Numbered from the stretch's first letter, positions 33,468 to 42,417 are shown. The stretch is DNA of 64,000 nucleotides from Streptomyces sp. Edi4 (GCF_040253615.1 NZ_JBEJGY010000004.1:3844001-3908000); one strand, 5' to 3'. The notes: a model not told the origin generated them from the sequence alone. A program made the numbers and translations.

Positions 33468-34254
33468 ACGCGAGCTGCACGGCATGGCGCAGTTCGAAGC
33501 CGTCAGTCTGCTGTACGCCGGCATCTGGGGCACGCCGCCCGAGCAGGCCCCGATGTCCGCCGAGGTCATGCGGGCGCTGTCCCACGCCGGGAACTACGTG
33601 GCGGGCGCCTACGAGGGAGACCGGCTCGTGGGGGCGGCCGTCGCCTTCTTCGGCGAACCGCTCGGCACCACCATGCACTCCCACATCACGGGCGCCCTGC
33701 CCGGTCTGGGCGCGGGCCTCGCCCTCAAGATGCACCAGCGCCAGTGGGCCCTGACCCGGGGCCTCAAGCGCATCACGTGGACCTACGATCCCCTCATCCG
33801 CCGCAACGCCCACTTCAACCTCACCAAACTGGGCGCCCGGCCCGAGGAGTACCTGCGCTCCTTCTACGGCGCGATGGACGACGCCATCAACGGCGGCGAC
33901 GAGTCCGACCGGGTCCTGGCCTCCTGGGACCTGTCCGCGCCGCCGCCCGCCCCCGGCGACCCGGGAATCGCGCGCCCCGAGGGCGCCGTCCACGCCGTAC
34001 GCGACCGCGAAGGCCTGCCCGAACTGGCCGGCTTGGACGCCGAGTACGTACTCGTTGACCTGCCCGCCGACGTCGAGGCCCTGCGCCGCACCGACCCGGC
34101 GGCGGCCGGGGCCTGGCGCCGCGCCGTGCGTGGCGCCCTCGGCGTCCTGCTCGACGAGGGCGCCCAGGTCCTCGGTCTGCACGGCCGGCGCAGCTATGTG
34201 ATCCACCGCCGCCCCCGCACCAGCATCACCCCGACCACCAGGGAGACCCCGTGA
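33409..34254 (+). CDS. GNAT-family (COG3375-like) N-acyltransferase, probable D-amino acid N-succinyltransferase
   Basis: 281 residues from GTG 33409. The acetyltransferase core reads GNYVAGAYEGDRLVGAAVAFFGEP, then GLGAGLALKMHQRQWALTRGLKRITWTYDPL, then NAHFNLTKLGA, the pattern of COG3375 proteins that travel with MenC/N-succinylamino acid racemase genes. In that pathway the GNAT succinylates the D-amino acid. The first ~17 residues are encoded by three imperfect 21-nt repeats, each offering a GTG (33409, 33430, 33451), so the real start is ambiguous. It overlaps its neighbours by 4 nt on both sides. Confidence 0.82.
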   Translation: MNGRNTPVSGRITPVNGPEVRELHGMAQFEAVSLLYAGIWGTPPEQAPMSAEVMRALSHAGNYVAGAYEGDRLVGAAVAFFGEPLGTTMHSHITGALPGLGAGLALKMHQRQWALTRGLKRITWTYDPLIRRNAHFNLTKLGARPEEYLRSFYGAMDDAINGGDESDRVLASWDLSAPPPAPGDPGIARPEGAVHAVRDREGLPELAGLDAEYVLVDLPADVEALRRTDPAAAGAWRRAVRGALGVLLDEGAQVLGLHGRRSYVIHRRPRTSITPTTRETP

Positions 34255-35363
34255 CCAAGTTGAAGATCTCCGGCGTCGAGCTTCGCCGGATCGCGATGCC
34301 GCTCGTCGCGCCGTTCCGCACCTCCTTCGGCGTCGAGGCGAGCCGCGACGTCCTGCTCGTCCGCGTCGTCACGGCGGACGGCGAGGGGTGGGGGGAGTGC
34401 GCCGCGATGTCCGAGCCGCGCTACTGCTCGGAGTACGTCGACGGGGCCCAGGACGTGCTGCGCAGGTTCCTCGTCCCGGCGCTGCCCAAGGACGGTGTGG
34501 ACGCCGCCGGGGTGGGCCGCGCCCTCGAACCCTTCACCGGCCACCACATGGCCAAATCGGCGTTGGAGAGCGCCGTCCTCGACGCCCAACTGCGCGCTGC
34601 GGGCGAGTCGTTCGGCTCCTACCTCGGCGCCGCGCGCGACCGGGTGCCGTGCGGGGTCTCGGTGGGCATCATGGACTCCGTACCCGAACTCCTCGACGCC
34701 GTCGAAGGCTATGTCGCCGAGGGCTATGTCCGTATCAAGCTGAAGATCGAGCCCGGCTGGGACGTCGAGCCCGTCCGCGCGGTGCGCGAGCGCTTCGGGG
34801 ACGACCTGCTGCTCCAGGTGGACGCCAACGCCGCGTACACGCTGGTGGATGCCCAACACCTGGGCAGGCTGGACGAGTTCGGGCTCCTGCTCATCGAGCA
34901 GCCCCTCGCCAACGACGACTTCGTCCAGCACGCCCAGCTCGCGCGGCTGCTGCGTACGCCCATCTGTCTGGACGAGTCCATCGAATCGGCGGCGCACGCG
35001 GCGGCCGCCATCTCGCTGGGCTCCTGCTCGGTCATCAACATCAAGCCCGCCCGCGTCGGGGGCTACCTGGAGGCGCGCCGCATCCACGATCTGGCCCGCG
35101 CCCACGGCGTCCCGGTCTGGTGCGGCGGCATGCTGGAGACCGGGATCGGGCGCGCCGCCAATGTCGCGCTCGCGGCGCTGCCCGGGTTCACGCTGCCCGG
35201 GGACACGTCGGGCTCCCGCCGGTACTTCGCCACCGACATCACCGAGCCGTTCGTCCTGGCGGACGGCCACCTCGATGTGCCGACGGGGGCCGGCCTCGGG
35301 GTGCGGCCCCTCCCGGACATCCTGACGGAGGTAACCACATCCAGGGAATGGCTCCCCCTGTAA
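34251..35363 (+). CDS. N-succinylamino acid racemase / o-succinylbenzoate synthase-like enolase-superfamily enzyme
   Basis: 370 residues with the MLE-subgroup enolase layout: capping domain to about 130, KxK acid-base pair in YVRIKLKIEPG (near 163-165), metal ligands in LLQVDANAAYT (Asp near 190), LIEQPLA (Glu) and CLDES (Asp), and the second catalytic Lys in INIKPARVGG. OSBS and NSAR cannot be told apart by motif, but linkage to a GNAT and an M20 hydrolase, and absence of men genes, argue for racemisation of N-succinyl amino acids. GTG 34251 follows GGGAG and overlaps the GNAT stop. Confidence 0.88.
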   Translation: MTKLKISGVELRRIAMPLVAPFRTSFGVEASRDVLLVRVVTADGEGWGECAAMSEPRYCSEYVDGAQDVLRRFLVPALPKDGVDAAGVGRALEPFTGHHMAKSALESAVLDAQLRAAGESFGSYLGAARDRVPCGVSVGIMDSVPELLDAVEGYVAEGYVRIKLKIEPGWDVEPVRAVRERFGDDLLLQVDANAAYTLVDAQHLGRLDEFGLLLIEQPLANDDFVQHAQLARLLRTPICLDESIESAAHAAAAISLGSCSVINIKPARVGGYLEARRIHDLARAHGVPVWCGGMLETGIGRAANVALAALPGFTLPGDTSGSRRYFATDITEPFVLADGHLDVPTGAGLGVRPLPDILTEVTTSREWLPL

Positions 35364-35385
35364 CCCGGACCAACACGGACCCCTC

Positions 35386-35600
35386 CGGGGGGCGTGGGGA
35401 ACTGCACGCAGCCGGTTCCCCTGGGGCTCCGCCCCAGACCCCGTTCGGCCTGAACGGCCTCGTCCTCAATCGCCGGACGGGCTGACTATGCCCATGCGGG
35501 CCAGCACAAGCCCTACCCCCGGACGGGGGCTGAAGTTCCCGGTCCGGGCCAGCGCCGAGTAGTCAGGGGCGCGGGGAACTGCGCAAACAGCTACGCACGG
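35386..35600. repeat. Dispersed Streptomyces-type intergenic repeat, copy 2
   Basis: The gap 35364-35702 holds no gene. It contains GGGGCTCCGCCCCAGACCCC near 35424, GAACGGCCTCGTCCTCAATC near 35451, CTATGCCCATGCGGGCCAGC near 35487 and GGGGCGCGGGGAACTGCGC near 35567. These are the same blocks as at 29327-29443 and 42418-42690. Confidence 0.75.
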
Positions 35601-35651
35601 GCCCGCGCCCGGACGACCCGCTCCCCCGGCCGGCCAGCGCTGAGGGGGCGG

Positions 35652-35679
35652 TGAAACCGGGTTGAAACCGGGTTGAAGC
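35652..35679. repeat. Tandem GAAACCGGGTT repeat before the ABC transporter
   Basis: GAAACCGGGTT occurs twice head to tail and a partial third copy (GAAGCGG) follows, about 25 nt before the drrA-like start. The spacing suggests a regulator site or part of the promoter (TTGAAA / TTGAAG), but no clean -10 box follows. Confidence 0.45.
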
Positions 35680-35702
35680 GGCCGGGGCGCACGCTCTGCG
35701 GC

Positions 35703-36713
35703 ATGACGACAACGACCTCACCACTCGCCATCGCGGCCACCGGCCTCCGCAAGGCCTACGGCGACAAGACCGTCCTGGACGGCATCGACCTCACCGTGCC
35801 GGCCGGCACCGTCTTCTCCCTCCTCGGCCCCAACGGCGCGGGCAAGACCACCGCCGTGCAGATCCTCTCCACCCTGATCGGCGCGGACGCCGGCGAGATC
35901 CGCGTCGCCGGCCACGACGTGGCCACCCACGCCCAGGCCGTCCGCGCCGCGATCGGCGTCACCGGCCAGTTCTCGGCGGTGGACAACCTGATCACCGGCG
36001 AGGAGAACATGCTCCTCATGGCCGACCTGCACCACCTCTCGCGCCGCGAAGGCCACCGCGTCGCCAACGAACTGCTCGAACGGTTCGACCTCGTCGAGGC
36101 CGCGAAGAAGCCCGCCTCCACCTACTCCGGCGGCATGCGCCGACGGCTCGACATCGCGATGACACTCGTCGGCAGCCCCCGGATCATCTTTCTCGACGAG
36201 CCGACCACCGGCCTCGACCCGCGCAGCCGGCACACCATGTGGAACATCATCCGCGGCCTCGTCGCGGACGGCGTGACCGTCTTCCTCACCACGCAGTACC
36301 TGGACGAGGCCGACCAACTCGCCGACCGCATCGCCGTGTTGAACGGCGGCAAGCTCGTCGCCCAGGGCAGCGCGAGCGAGCTGAAGCGGCTGGTGCCCGG
36401 CGGCCACGTACGGCTCAGGTTCGACGACCCGACGGCGTACGAGAGCGCCGCGGCGAGCCTGCGCGGGGCGGTCCGCGACGACGATTCGCTCTCCCTGACC
36501 GTCCCGAGCGACGGCAGCCAGCGCGAGCTGCGCGCCCTCCTGGACCGGCTGGACGCCGCCGCCGTCGAGGCCGACGAACTCACCGTGCACACGCCCGACC
36601 TCGACGACGTGTTCTTCGCCCTGACCAGCCACCCCGCCGACAGCGCCACCGCCCCGGCCGCTGCCGCCGCCGCCACCATCATCACCACCACCCACAAGGA
36701 GAACGTCCGATGA
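35703..36713 (+). CDS. ABC exporter ATPase, DrrA family
   Basis: 336 residues with Walker A GPNGAGKTT near 43-51, signature YSGGMRRRLDIAM near 141, Walker B IIFLDEPTTGLD near 162, and a His switch region TTQYLDEADQLADR. The C-terminal ~90 residues match the DrrA-specific extension (LRALLDRLDAAAVEADELTVHTPDLDDVFFALT). ATG 35703 is preferred to the TTG at 35673. DrrA/DrrB pairs export drugs such as daunorubicin. It is coupled to the permease gene (ATGA at 36710). Confidence 0.92.
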   Translation: MTTTTSPLAIAATGLRKAYGDKTVLDGIDLTVPAGTVFSLLGPNGAGKTTAVQILSTLIGADAGEIRVAGHDVATHAQAVRAAIGVTGQFSAVDNLITGEENMLLMADLHHLSRREGHRVANELLERFDLVEAAKKPASTYSGGMRRRLDIAMTLVGSPRIIFLDEPTTGLDPRSRHTMWNIIRGLVADGVTVFLTTQYLDEADQLADRIAVLNGGKLVAQGSASELKRLVPGGHVRLRFDDPTAYESAAASLRGAVRDDDSLSLTVPSDGSQRELRALLDRLDAAAVEADELTVHTPDLDDVFFALTSHPADSATAPAAAAAATIITTTHKENVR

Positions 36714-37504
36714 GCTCCCTCTCCCTCGCCCTGCGTGACTCCTCCACCATGCTGCGCCGCAACCTGCTGCACGCCAGGCGCTACCCCTCGCTCACCCTGA
36801 ACCTGCTGCTCACGCCGGTCATGCTGCTGCTGCTCTTCGTCTACATCTTCGGCGACACCATGAGCATGGGCGTGGGCGGCGGCGGCCCCGACCGCGCCAA
36901 GTACATCGCCTACATCGTGCCCGGGCTGCTCCTGATGACCATCGGCTCCACCGTGGTCGGCACCGCCATCTCGGTCTCCAACGACATGACCGAGGGCATC
37001 ATGGCCCGCTTCCGCACGATGGCGATCCACCGGGGCTCCGTGCTGATCGGGCACGTCGTCGGCAGCGTCCTGCGGTCAATCCTGAGCGTGGTCCTCGTCG
37101 GCGCCGTCGGCGTGGCCATCGGCTTCCGTTCCACCGACGCCACCGCCTTGGAATGGTTCGCGGCGTTCGGGCTGCTCGTGCTCTTCGCCACCGCGCTCAC
37201 CTGGATCTCCGTCGGCATGGGCCTTGTCAGCCCCAACGCGGAGGCCGCCAGCAACAACGCGATGCCCCTGATCCTGCTGCCGCTGCTGTCCAGCGCCTTC
37301 GTGCCGCTGCACTCGATGCCCGGCTGGTTCCAGCCCGTCGCGCAGTACCAGCCGTTCACCCCCGCCATCGAGACCCTGCGCGGACTGCTCCTGGGCACCG
37401 GCATCGGCAACAACGGCTGGCTCGCCGTCGCCTGGTGCCTCGCCCTGACCGTGCTCGGCTACTTCTGGTCGAAGGCCTCGTTCAACCGCGAGCCCCAGCG
37501 CTGA
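36710..37504 (+). CDS. ABC-2 type exporter permease, DrrB family
   Basis: 264 residues with six predicted membrane segments and the ABC-2 permease pattern: LLTPVMLLLLFVYIFGDTM, YIAYIVPGLLLMTIG, NDMTEGIMARFRTMAIHRGSVLIGHVV, LLSSAFVPLHSMPGWFQPVAQYQPFTP. AAGGAG lies about 8 nt upstream of ATG 36710. It forms the membrane part of the exporter with the ATPase encoded before it. Its 3' end overlaps the convergent regulator gene by 23 nt. Confidence 0.92.
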   Translation: MSSLSLALRDSSTMLRRNLLHARRYPSLTLNLLLTPVMLLLLFVYIFGDTMSMGVGGGGPDRAKYIAYIVPGLLLMTIGSTVVGTAISVSNDMTEGIMARFRTMAIHRGSVLIGHVVGSVLRSILSVVLVGAVGVAIGFRSTDATALEWFAAFGLLVLFATALTWISVGMGLVSPNAEAASNNAMPLILLPLLSSAFVPLHSMPGWFQPVAQYQPFTPAIETLRGLLLGTGIGNNGWLAVAWCLALTVLGYFWSKASFNREPQR

Positions 37505-40500
37505 TGGCGCGCAGCTCCACCGAGGCGGCCGCCTCCAGCTCCGGGCGCCCCAGGGCGGCGTACTCCGACACCGCGTCGGCGTACGCCGCCCCGGCGGCGT
37601 CCTCGGCCCACTGCCGGATCCCGGCGGCGGACATCGTGGGGAAGTCCCGGTGCACCCGCATCCGTTCGGCGAGCGCGAGCAGGCGGACGCCCGCGCGCTC
37701 ACCCCGGGCGAGCTCGGCCAGACCGATGGCGAGCAGCATCGTGCCGGACACCGGCAGCTCGACGGGGCTTGACTCATCGGGCGAGCGGGCCAGCAACTCC
37801 GCCGCCTGGGCGCGCAGTTCGGCCGCGACGTCCGCCACCTGATCGAGCCGTCCGTGCCGGGCGTGCGCGGCCACCGCGGTCGACTGGATCTGCATCGCCC
37901 AGGTCGCCACGAACGGGTCGTCGGGGTAGAGCGCGTCCGCCTCGCGCAACTGCGCCACCGCCGTACGCCACAGCCCGAGCCCCTCCTCGGTCGCCCCCCT
38001 GAGCAGGGCTATCTCCGCGCGGGAGCCCAGCTCCGCGCTGAAGGCCTGGGCCGGCTCCGGCGGCTTTTCCAGGGCCGCGAGCTCCAGCCAGTGTTCCGCC
38101 TCGTCGATCTCGCCGCGTTGCAGACACGCGAGCACCAGCGCCCAGCGCACCCCCGTCATGTCGTACCAGCCGGCCGCGTCGGCCCAGTCCCCGGTCCGCT
38201 CCAGGACGTCGAGGGCCGCTCGCAGATGCCGGTACGCCTCCTCGCCGCGCTCGGCCTGGAGACACAGCTCGCTGATGCGGCCGTGGCCCAGCATCTCGGT
38301 GGCCGGGTTGCCCAGCGAGGTCAGGGCGTCAAGGCCGCGCCGGGCCGACTCCAGCGCGCGGTCCACGTCACGCTCGTACTCCCACACATAGCTGGCGAAG
38401 CACTCGGCGACGCCGGAGAGCAGCGGGTTGGGCGATTCGCACAGCTCTCGCAGCGCCGTGTAGTGCGGCGGGTGCACATCGGGCAGGGCGCACAGGACCA
38501 CGCCGAGGGCCCGCATCAAGGTGTCGGGCTCGGCGGGCGGCAGCCGGCGCAGGGTCACCAACTCCCGTACGGCGTGGGGCCCGTGGCCCATGAACAGGCT
38601 GAGCGCACACACCACGGCGGCGCTGCGGGCGGGCTCGATGTCCTCGGGGTCCGGGTAAAAGTGCGAGAGCGGGTGCGCGGTGTCGGCGGCGAGGCCGGTC
38701 AGGCGGCTGTAGTTGGAGTCGGTGGCCCACAGCGAGGCGAGCACGGCGGTCAGGCCCGCCAGGGTGGGGCCGTCGTCGCGGGCCAGGGCGTGGCGCAGCG
38801 CCAGGGAGAGGTTGTCCTGCTCGGTGCGGGTCAGCTCCCACGAGCGCAGGGAGTCGGCGCTGAACAGCGCCTCGTGGTGGGCGCGCCCGAATTCCCGCGC
38901 CCAGGCGAGGAATCGGCCGATGACGGCCTCCTCCTCGCCGGCCTCGGACCGGCGGGCCGCGCTGAACTCGCGCACCGTCTCCAGCATGTGGAAACGCACA
39001 CCCGACGCGGTGTCGGCGGCCTTGATCAGCGACTGGTCGGCCAGCTGCTCCAGGAGGAACAGGGCGTCCCCGCCGTCGAGGACGCGCTCGGCCGCGCTCT
39101 CGGTGAAGCCGCCGGGGAACACCGAGAGGGTCCCCAGGGCCGCCTGCGCGTCGGGCTCCAGCAGGTTCCAGCTCCACTCGACCACCGCGCGCAGGGTGCG
39201 GTGGCGCTCGGGCACGTCACGGCTGCCGCCGCGCAGCAGCGCGAACCGGTCGCCAAGACGCCGGGCGATCTCCGGCACGGACAGCACCCGCACCCGGGCC
39301 GCGGCCAGCTCGACGGCGAGCGGCAGCCCGTCCAGCTGGCGGCACAGCTCCCGCACCGCCCCCTCGTCGAGGTCCACGTCCGGCCGGGCCGCCCGGGCGC
39401 GCTGGCAGAACAGCTCGATGGTCGATACGAGGCCGAGCTCGGGCAGCGCGTACACCGACTCCGAGGTCAGGCCGAGCGGGGCGCGGCTGGTGGCGAGCAC
39501 CCGCAGCTCCTTGGCGCGCGCCACCAGGGAACCGACCAGGTGGGCCGCCCCCCGGATGACGTGCTCGCAGTTGTCCAGGACGAGCAGCGCGGGCCCCGTC
39601 CCCAGGGCGCCGATGATGCCCGTGAGCAGCCCGTCGCCACCGGGCACGGGGCGTACGGCGCCGACCCCGAGCACCGACGCGACCTCCGACGCCACGTCGT
39701 CGTCGGCGGTGACGCCGGCCAGCGGCACGAAGTGCACCACCCGCTGCTCGGCCACCCGGCCGACCGCGTGGGCCAGACGCGTCTTGCCGAGCCCGCCCGG
39801 CCCGACGACGGTGGTGACGCGCGCCGCGCGCAACAGACCGGTGACGGCGGCGACGTCGGCGTCCCGGCCGAGCAGCGGATTGGGTTCGTGCAGCACGCCG
39901 TGGCGCACCAGGGGTGCCTCGCCCCGCAGCAACTCCGCGTGGACCGACGCGAGTTCGGCGCCCGGGTCGGCGCCGAGGGTGTCGCGCAGGGCGCGCCGGT
40001 AGGTGTCGTAGCGGGTGAGGGCCGCGGCGGGGCCCGTGGTGGCCGCCTCGCAGCGCAGCAGCTCCGCCAGGATCTCCTCGTCGCGGGGCAGTTCCCTGGC
40101 CAGGCGTACCAGCGGGCGCAGCGCGTCGGAGCGCCGGCCGAGCCGGGCCAGGGCGAGCGCCTTCGACCGTTCCAGGGTGCGGTACGCGGGTGAGCGCGCC
40201 AGGCGCAGCGCCGCGAGGGGGTCGTGCGGGTCCTCGGCACCGTCCACCACGCCGTCCCACAGCGCGAGCCCGGCCTCCGCCTCGGCGAGCGCCCGCTCGT
40301 GCTCACCGGCCCCGGCCCGCGCTTCGCTGGCCGCCGCGCGCAGCAGCAGCGCGGAGCTGTCGACCTGGTCCTCCGCCAGCGCGATGCGGTAGCCGGCCGG
40401 CGTGCTGGCGATCACGTCGGAGCCGAGCTGGGCCCGCACCCGCGAGACGAGCACCTGCACCGCCTTGCCGGGCCGCTCGGGCAGCTCCTCGCTCCACAGC

Positions 40501-40637
40501 CCCCGCACGAGCCGGCCGGTACTGCATCCGGCCCTGAGGTCCTCGGCGAGCAGGGCCAGGAGGCCGCGCAGCCGGGGCGCGGTCACCTCCTGCCCCCGGT
40601 AGGCGACACGCGTCAGCAAGGTCAACTCGGTGGTCAC
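37482..40637 (-). CDS. AfsR/SARP-like transcriptional regulator with BTAD, NB-ARC ATPase and TPR-like regions
   Basis: 1051 residues. Order: winged-helix DNA-binding domain (about 1-90), bacterial transcriptional activator domain (about 95-245), STAND-type ATPase with P-loop VVGPGGLGKTRLA near 280 and Walker B LLVLDNCEHV near 352, and a long helical TPR-like C-terminus. GTG 40637 start. Regulators of this size act as signal-gated activators of antibiotic or exporter genes. It converges on the DrrAB-like exporter genes, which are candidate targets. An array of seven CCTGATG heptamers lies 38 nt upstream of the start. Confidence 0.9.
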   Translation of the reverse strand: MTTELTLLTRVAYRGQEVTAPRLRGLLALLAEDLRAGCSTGRLVRGLWSEELPERPGKAVQVLVSRVRAQLGSDVIASTPAGYRIALAEDQVDSSALLLRAAASEARAGAGEHERALAEAEAGLALWDGVVDGAEDPHDPLAALRLARSPAYRTLERSKALALARLGRRSDALRPLVRLARELPRDEEILAELLRCEAATTGPAAALTRYDTYRRALRDTLGADPGAELASVHAELLRGEAPLVRHGVLHEPNPLLGRDADVAAVTGLLRAARVTTVVGPGGLGKTRLAHAVGRVAEQRVVHFVPLAGVTADDDVASEVASVLGVGAVRPVPGGDGLLTGIIGALGTGPALLVLDNCEHVIRGAAHLVGSLVARAKELRVLATSRAPLGLTSESVYALPELGLVSTIELFCQRARAARPDVDLDEGAVRELCRQLDGLPLAVELAAARVRVLSVPEIARRLGDRFALLRGGSRDVPERHRTLRAVVEWSWNLLEPDAQAALGTLSVFPGGFTESAAERVLDGGDALFLLEQLADQSLIKAADTASGVRFHMLETVREFSAARRSEAGEEEAVIGRFLAWAREFGRAHHEALFSADSLRSWELTRTEQDNLSLALRHALARDDGPTLAGLTAVLASLWATDSNYSRLTGLAADTAHPLSHFYPDPEDIEPARSAAVVCALSLFMGHGPHAVRELVTLRRLPPAEPDTLMRALGVVLCALPDVHPPHYTALRELCESPNPLLSGVAECFASYVWEYERDVDRALESARRGLDALTSLGNPATEMLGHGRISELCLQAERGEEAYRHLRAALDVLERTGDWADAAGWYDMTGVRWALVLACLQRGEIDEAEHWLELAALEKPPEPAQAFSAELGSRAEIALLRGATEEGLGLWRTAVAQLREADALYPDDPFVATWAMQIQSTAVAAHARHGRLDQVADVAAELRAQAAELLARSPDESSPVELPVSGTMLLAIGLAELARGERAGVRLLALAERMRVHRDFPTMSAAGIRQWAEDAAGAAYADAVSEYAALGRPELEAAASVELRAISAGARG

Positions 40638-40674
40638 CCGTGCAGCGTAGTCAGCCCGGCACCCGGCGCCACCC

Positions 40675-40726
40675 CCTGATGCCTGATGGCCTGATGCCTG
40701 ATGGCCTGATGCCTGATGGCCTGATG
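40675..40726. repeat. Seven CCTGATG heptamers in tandem upstream of the AfsR-like gene
   Basis: Three and a half copies of the 15-mer CCTGATGCCTGATGG, i.e. heptamers spaced alternately by 7 and 8 nt. They lie between the regulator start (40637, minus strand) and an AT-rich segment (AAAAATATCTG). Direct heptamer repeats are the usual kind of site for SARP-type proteins, so autoregulation is possible. Confidence 0.75.
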
Positions 40727-41014
40727 AAAAATATCTGTCACCGCCGCGAGAGAATTCGAAACGACGCCCCGTAAGGATTTCTTACGCGACTGGCGGAGCG
40801 GAATTATTGACCCGGCCCTCACGGGTGCACCGTGCTAGGGTCGTTATCAGTTGCAGTTGTGGTTCCCAAAACTTCGGGCCACCGTGTCGGCCTCTGCGCC
40901 GACAGGTGCTCTTTTGTATGTCCCGGTCTTCATATTCTCCGGGCGGGGTAATCATCGCAGTGACGCGGGGCCCGCACGGTGCGGGTTCCGGGAAATGCCC
41001 CGAAGGAGATTGAC
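40727..41014. promoter_or_regulatory. Divergent promoter region and long cold-shock leader
   Basis: This is the most AT-rich stretch of the neighbourhood. For the plus strand, TTGACC (40807-40812) and TAGGGT (40836-40841) are seen, but their 23-nt spacing is too long for a normal housekeeping pair, so only the -10 is proposed. A transcript from there would have a leader of about 170 nt with several hairpins (for example GTCGGC...GCCGAC near 40884-40902), as is common for cold-shock genes. Confidence 0.45.
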
Positions 41015-41218
41015 ATGGCTGCCGGTACCGTGAAGTGGTTCAACGCGGAAAAGGGCTTCGGCTTCATCGAGCAGGAGGGTGGCGGCCCGGACGTGTTCGC
41101 CCACTACTCCAACATCTCGGCCCAGGGCTTCCGCGAGCTCCAGGAAGGCCAGAAGGTCAGCTTCGACATCGCGCAGGGTCAGAAGGGCCCGACGGCCGAG
41201 AACATCGTTCTGGCCTGA
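41015..41218 (+). CDS. cspA-like: Cold-shock protein CspA family
   Basis: 67 residues, the standard cold-shock domain: GTVKWFNAEKGFGFIEQEGG (RNP1) and DVFAHYSNI (RNP2), ending TAENIVLA. It binds single-stranded RNA/DNA as an RNA chaperone. ATG 41015 follows AAGGAG. A strong terminator follows at 41236. Confidence 0.97.
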   Translation: MAAGTVKWFNAEKGFGFIEQEGGGPDVFAHYSNISAQGFRELQEGQKVSFDIAQGQKGPTAENIVLA

Positions 41219-41235
41219 CGCCACGCACCCGCCGC

Positions 41236-41271
41236 AGCTGGGGCCCGCACCTTGGGGTGCGGGCCCCAGCT
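41236..41271 (+). terminator. Rho-independent-type terminator after the cold-shock gene
   Basis: A perfect 16-bp stem, AGCTGGGGCCCGCACC (41236-41251) with its complement at 41256-41271, around a TTGG loop. It lies 17 nt past the stop codon and is followed by CGTTGCGTT. Confidence 0.9.
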
Positions 41272-41613
41272 CGTTGCGTTGGGGGCGCGTGCACGCGCCC
41301 CGGCCCGGGTTTTGGGCCTCGGGCGCCGAGCGGGTCGACAAGGGCCGGGGGTACGAGGGATTGCATAGTGTTCGGGACAGGCAAGGACAACACGCCGCCG
41401 CCGCTCCCCTTCCCCGCATTCCCCCGCCCATTCCCTCCCCTTCCTCGTCCCCTCCCCCTCTGCCTCTGCCTCTGCCGGGTAATCCAATCGCCGCACGCCC
41501 CTCTATTGCCGGGCCCGCGAATCACCTCTCCGCTTTCCCGCGATTCCCCGCACCTGCCCGGCCTTCCCCCTCTTCCCCCTGGGAATTCCTTCTCCCGCTC
41601 CCTGTGAGGCATC
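41272..41613. other. Gap with a long pyrimidine-rich tract
   Basis: No gene is recognised. From about 41396 to 41600 the plus strand is almost entirely C and T with short CCTCTG repeats (near 41457-41475). Such strand-biased tracts can melt or form unusual structures; here the tract leads directly into the next gene. Confidence 0.5.
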
Positions 41614-41922
41614 ATGCGCTGTGTCATCGCCCGCTTCCCGTTCGATCTGACCAAGAGCGGGGTGGTGGCCTCCATGAAGGGCATCAAGCCCGAGCCCATC
41701 GTGGGTGAGTCGGTCCTCATCGGCCGCCGCCACTACCCGGTCAAGCAGGTCGGCGAGGTCATCACCCGCCAGGACCGCCGCGACTTCAGCGCGCAGGAGG
41801 TGAGCCGGGCGATGACCCGCCTCGGCTTCACCTGCCAGGCGCTGCCCCAGGCCGAGCCCGCCCGGGTCCTCACCCCGATGGAGGAGGCGTCCGCGCTGCT
41901 GGGCGTGTCCGCGCTCGCCTAG
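41614..41922 (+). CDS. Conserved small actinobacterial protein found next to cold-shock genes
   Basis: 102 residues beginning MRCVIARFPFDLTKSGVVASMKGIKPEPIVGESVLIGRR; a basic, beta-rich N-terminal half is followed by EVITRQDRRDFSAQEVSRAMTRLGFTC. I recognise it as a widespread Streptomyces family beside csp genes, without known function. GTGAGG precedes the ATG by 6 nt. Its basic composition would suit nucleic acid binding, but this is inference. Confidence 0.8.
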   Translation: MRCVIARFPFDLTKSGVVASMKGIKPEPIVGESVLIGRRHYPVKQVGEVITRQDRRDFSAQEVSRAMTRLGFTCQALPQAEPARVLTPMEEASALLGVSALA

Positions 41923-42075
41923 TCACCGCTGCCGGGCGCGTAAGCCCGCGCCACCCCGAGGGCCCCGCCGACACCGGTGAGGCCCTCGTCGTGTGCCCGA
42001 TGGTGTTGAATTCTTCGGGACCCTGGTGGCGTACGGCATCCCCGGTCCCTCGACGCGTTCGCACAAAGAGGTGAC

Positions 42076-42408
42076 ATGACAGCGGATAGCCCCCTCAGCG
42101 GCCGGCTGGACGACGACGACTACCCCGCCTACACGATGGGCCGGGCGGCGGAGCTGATCGGGGCGAGCCCGGGGTTCCTGCGGGCCCTGGGCGAGGCCCG
42201 GCTCATCACGCCGCTGCGGTCGGAGGGCGGGCACCGGCGGTACTCCCGCTACCAGTTGAGGATCGCCGCGCGGGCGCGGGAGCTGGTGGACCAGGGCACC
42301 CCGGTGGAGGCGGCGTGCCGCATCGTCATCCTGGAGGACCAGCTGGAGGAGGCGCAGCGCCTCAACGCGGAGTACCGCGCGGCCACCAACCCCGACGCCC
42401 CTGTCTGA
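42076..42408 (+). CDS. MerR-family small transcriptional regulator
   Basis: 110 residues with a MerR-type helix-turn-helix (YTMGRAAELIGASPGFLRALGEARLITPLRSEGGHRRYSRYQL near 19-61), then a short helical dimerisation segment (LVDQGTPVEAACRIVILEDQLEEAQRLN). There is no effector domain. GAGGTGAC lies just before the ATG. It follows the csp gene and the small conserved gene in the same orientation, an arrangement I believe recurs in Streptomyces. Confidence 0.88.
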   Translation: MTADSPLSGRLDDDDYPAYTMGRAAELIGASPGFLRALGEARLITPLRSEGGHRRYSRYQLRIAARARELVDQGTPVEAACRIVILEDQLEEAQRLNAEYRAATNPDAPV

Positions 42409-42417
42409 CCCGGATTC

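Noticed and set aside
40634..40822. Minus-strand ORF with a His-Gln-Ala-Ile-Arg repeat
   Set aside because: It is only the translation of the CCTGATG array and adjacent promoter DNA.
40807..40841. TTGACC / TAGGGT as a full housekeeping promoter of the cold-shock gene
   Set aside because: The spacing is 23 nt instead of 16-19, so only the -10 element is kept as tentative.
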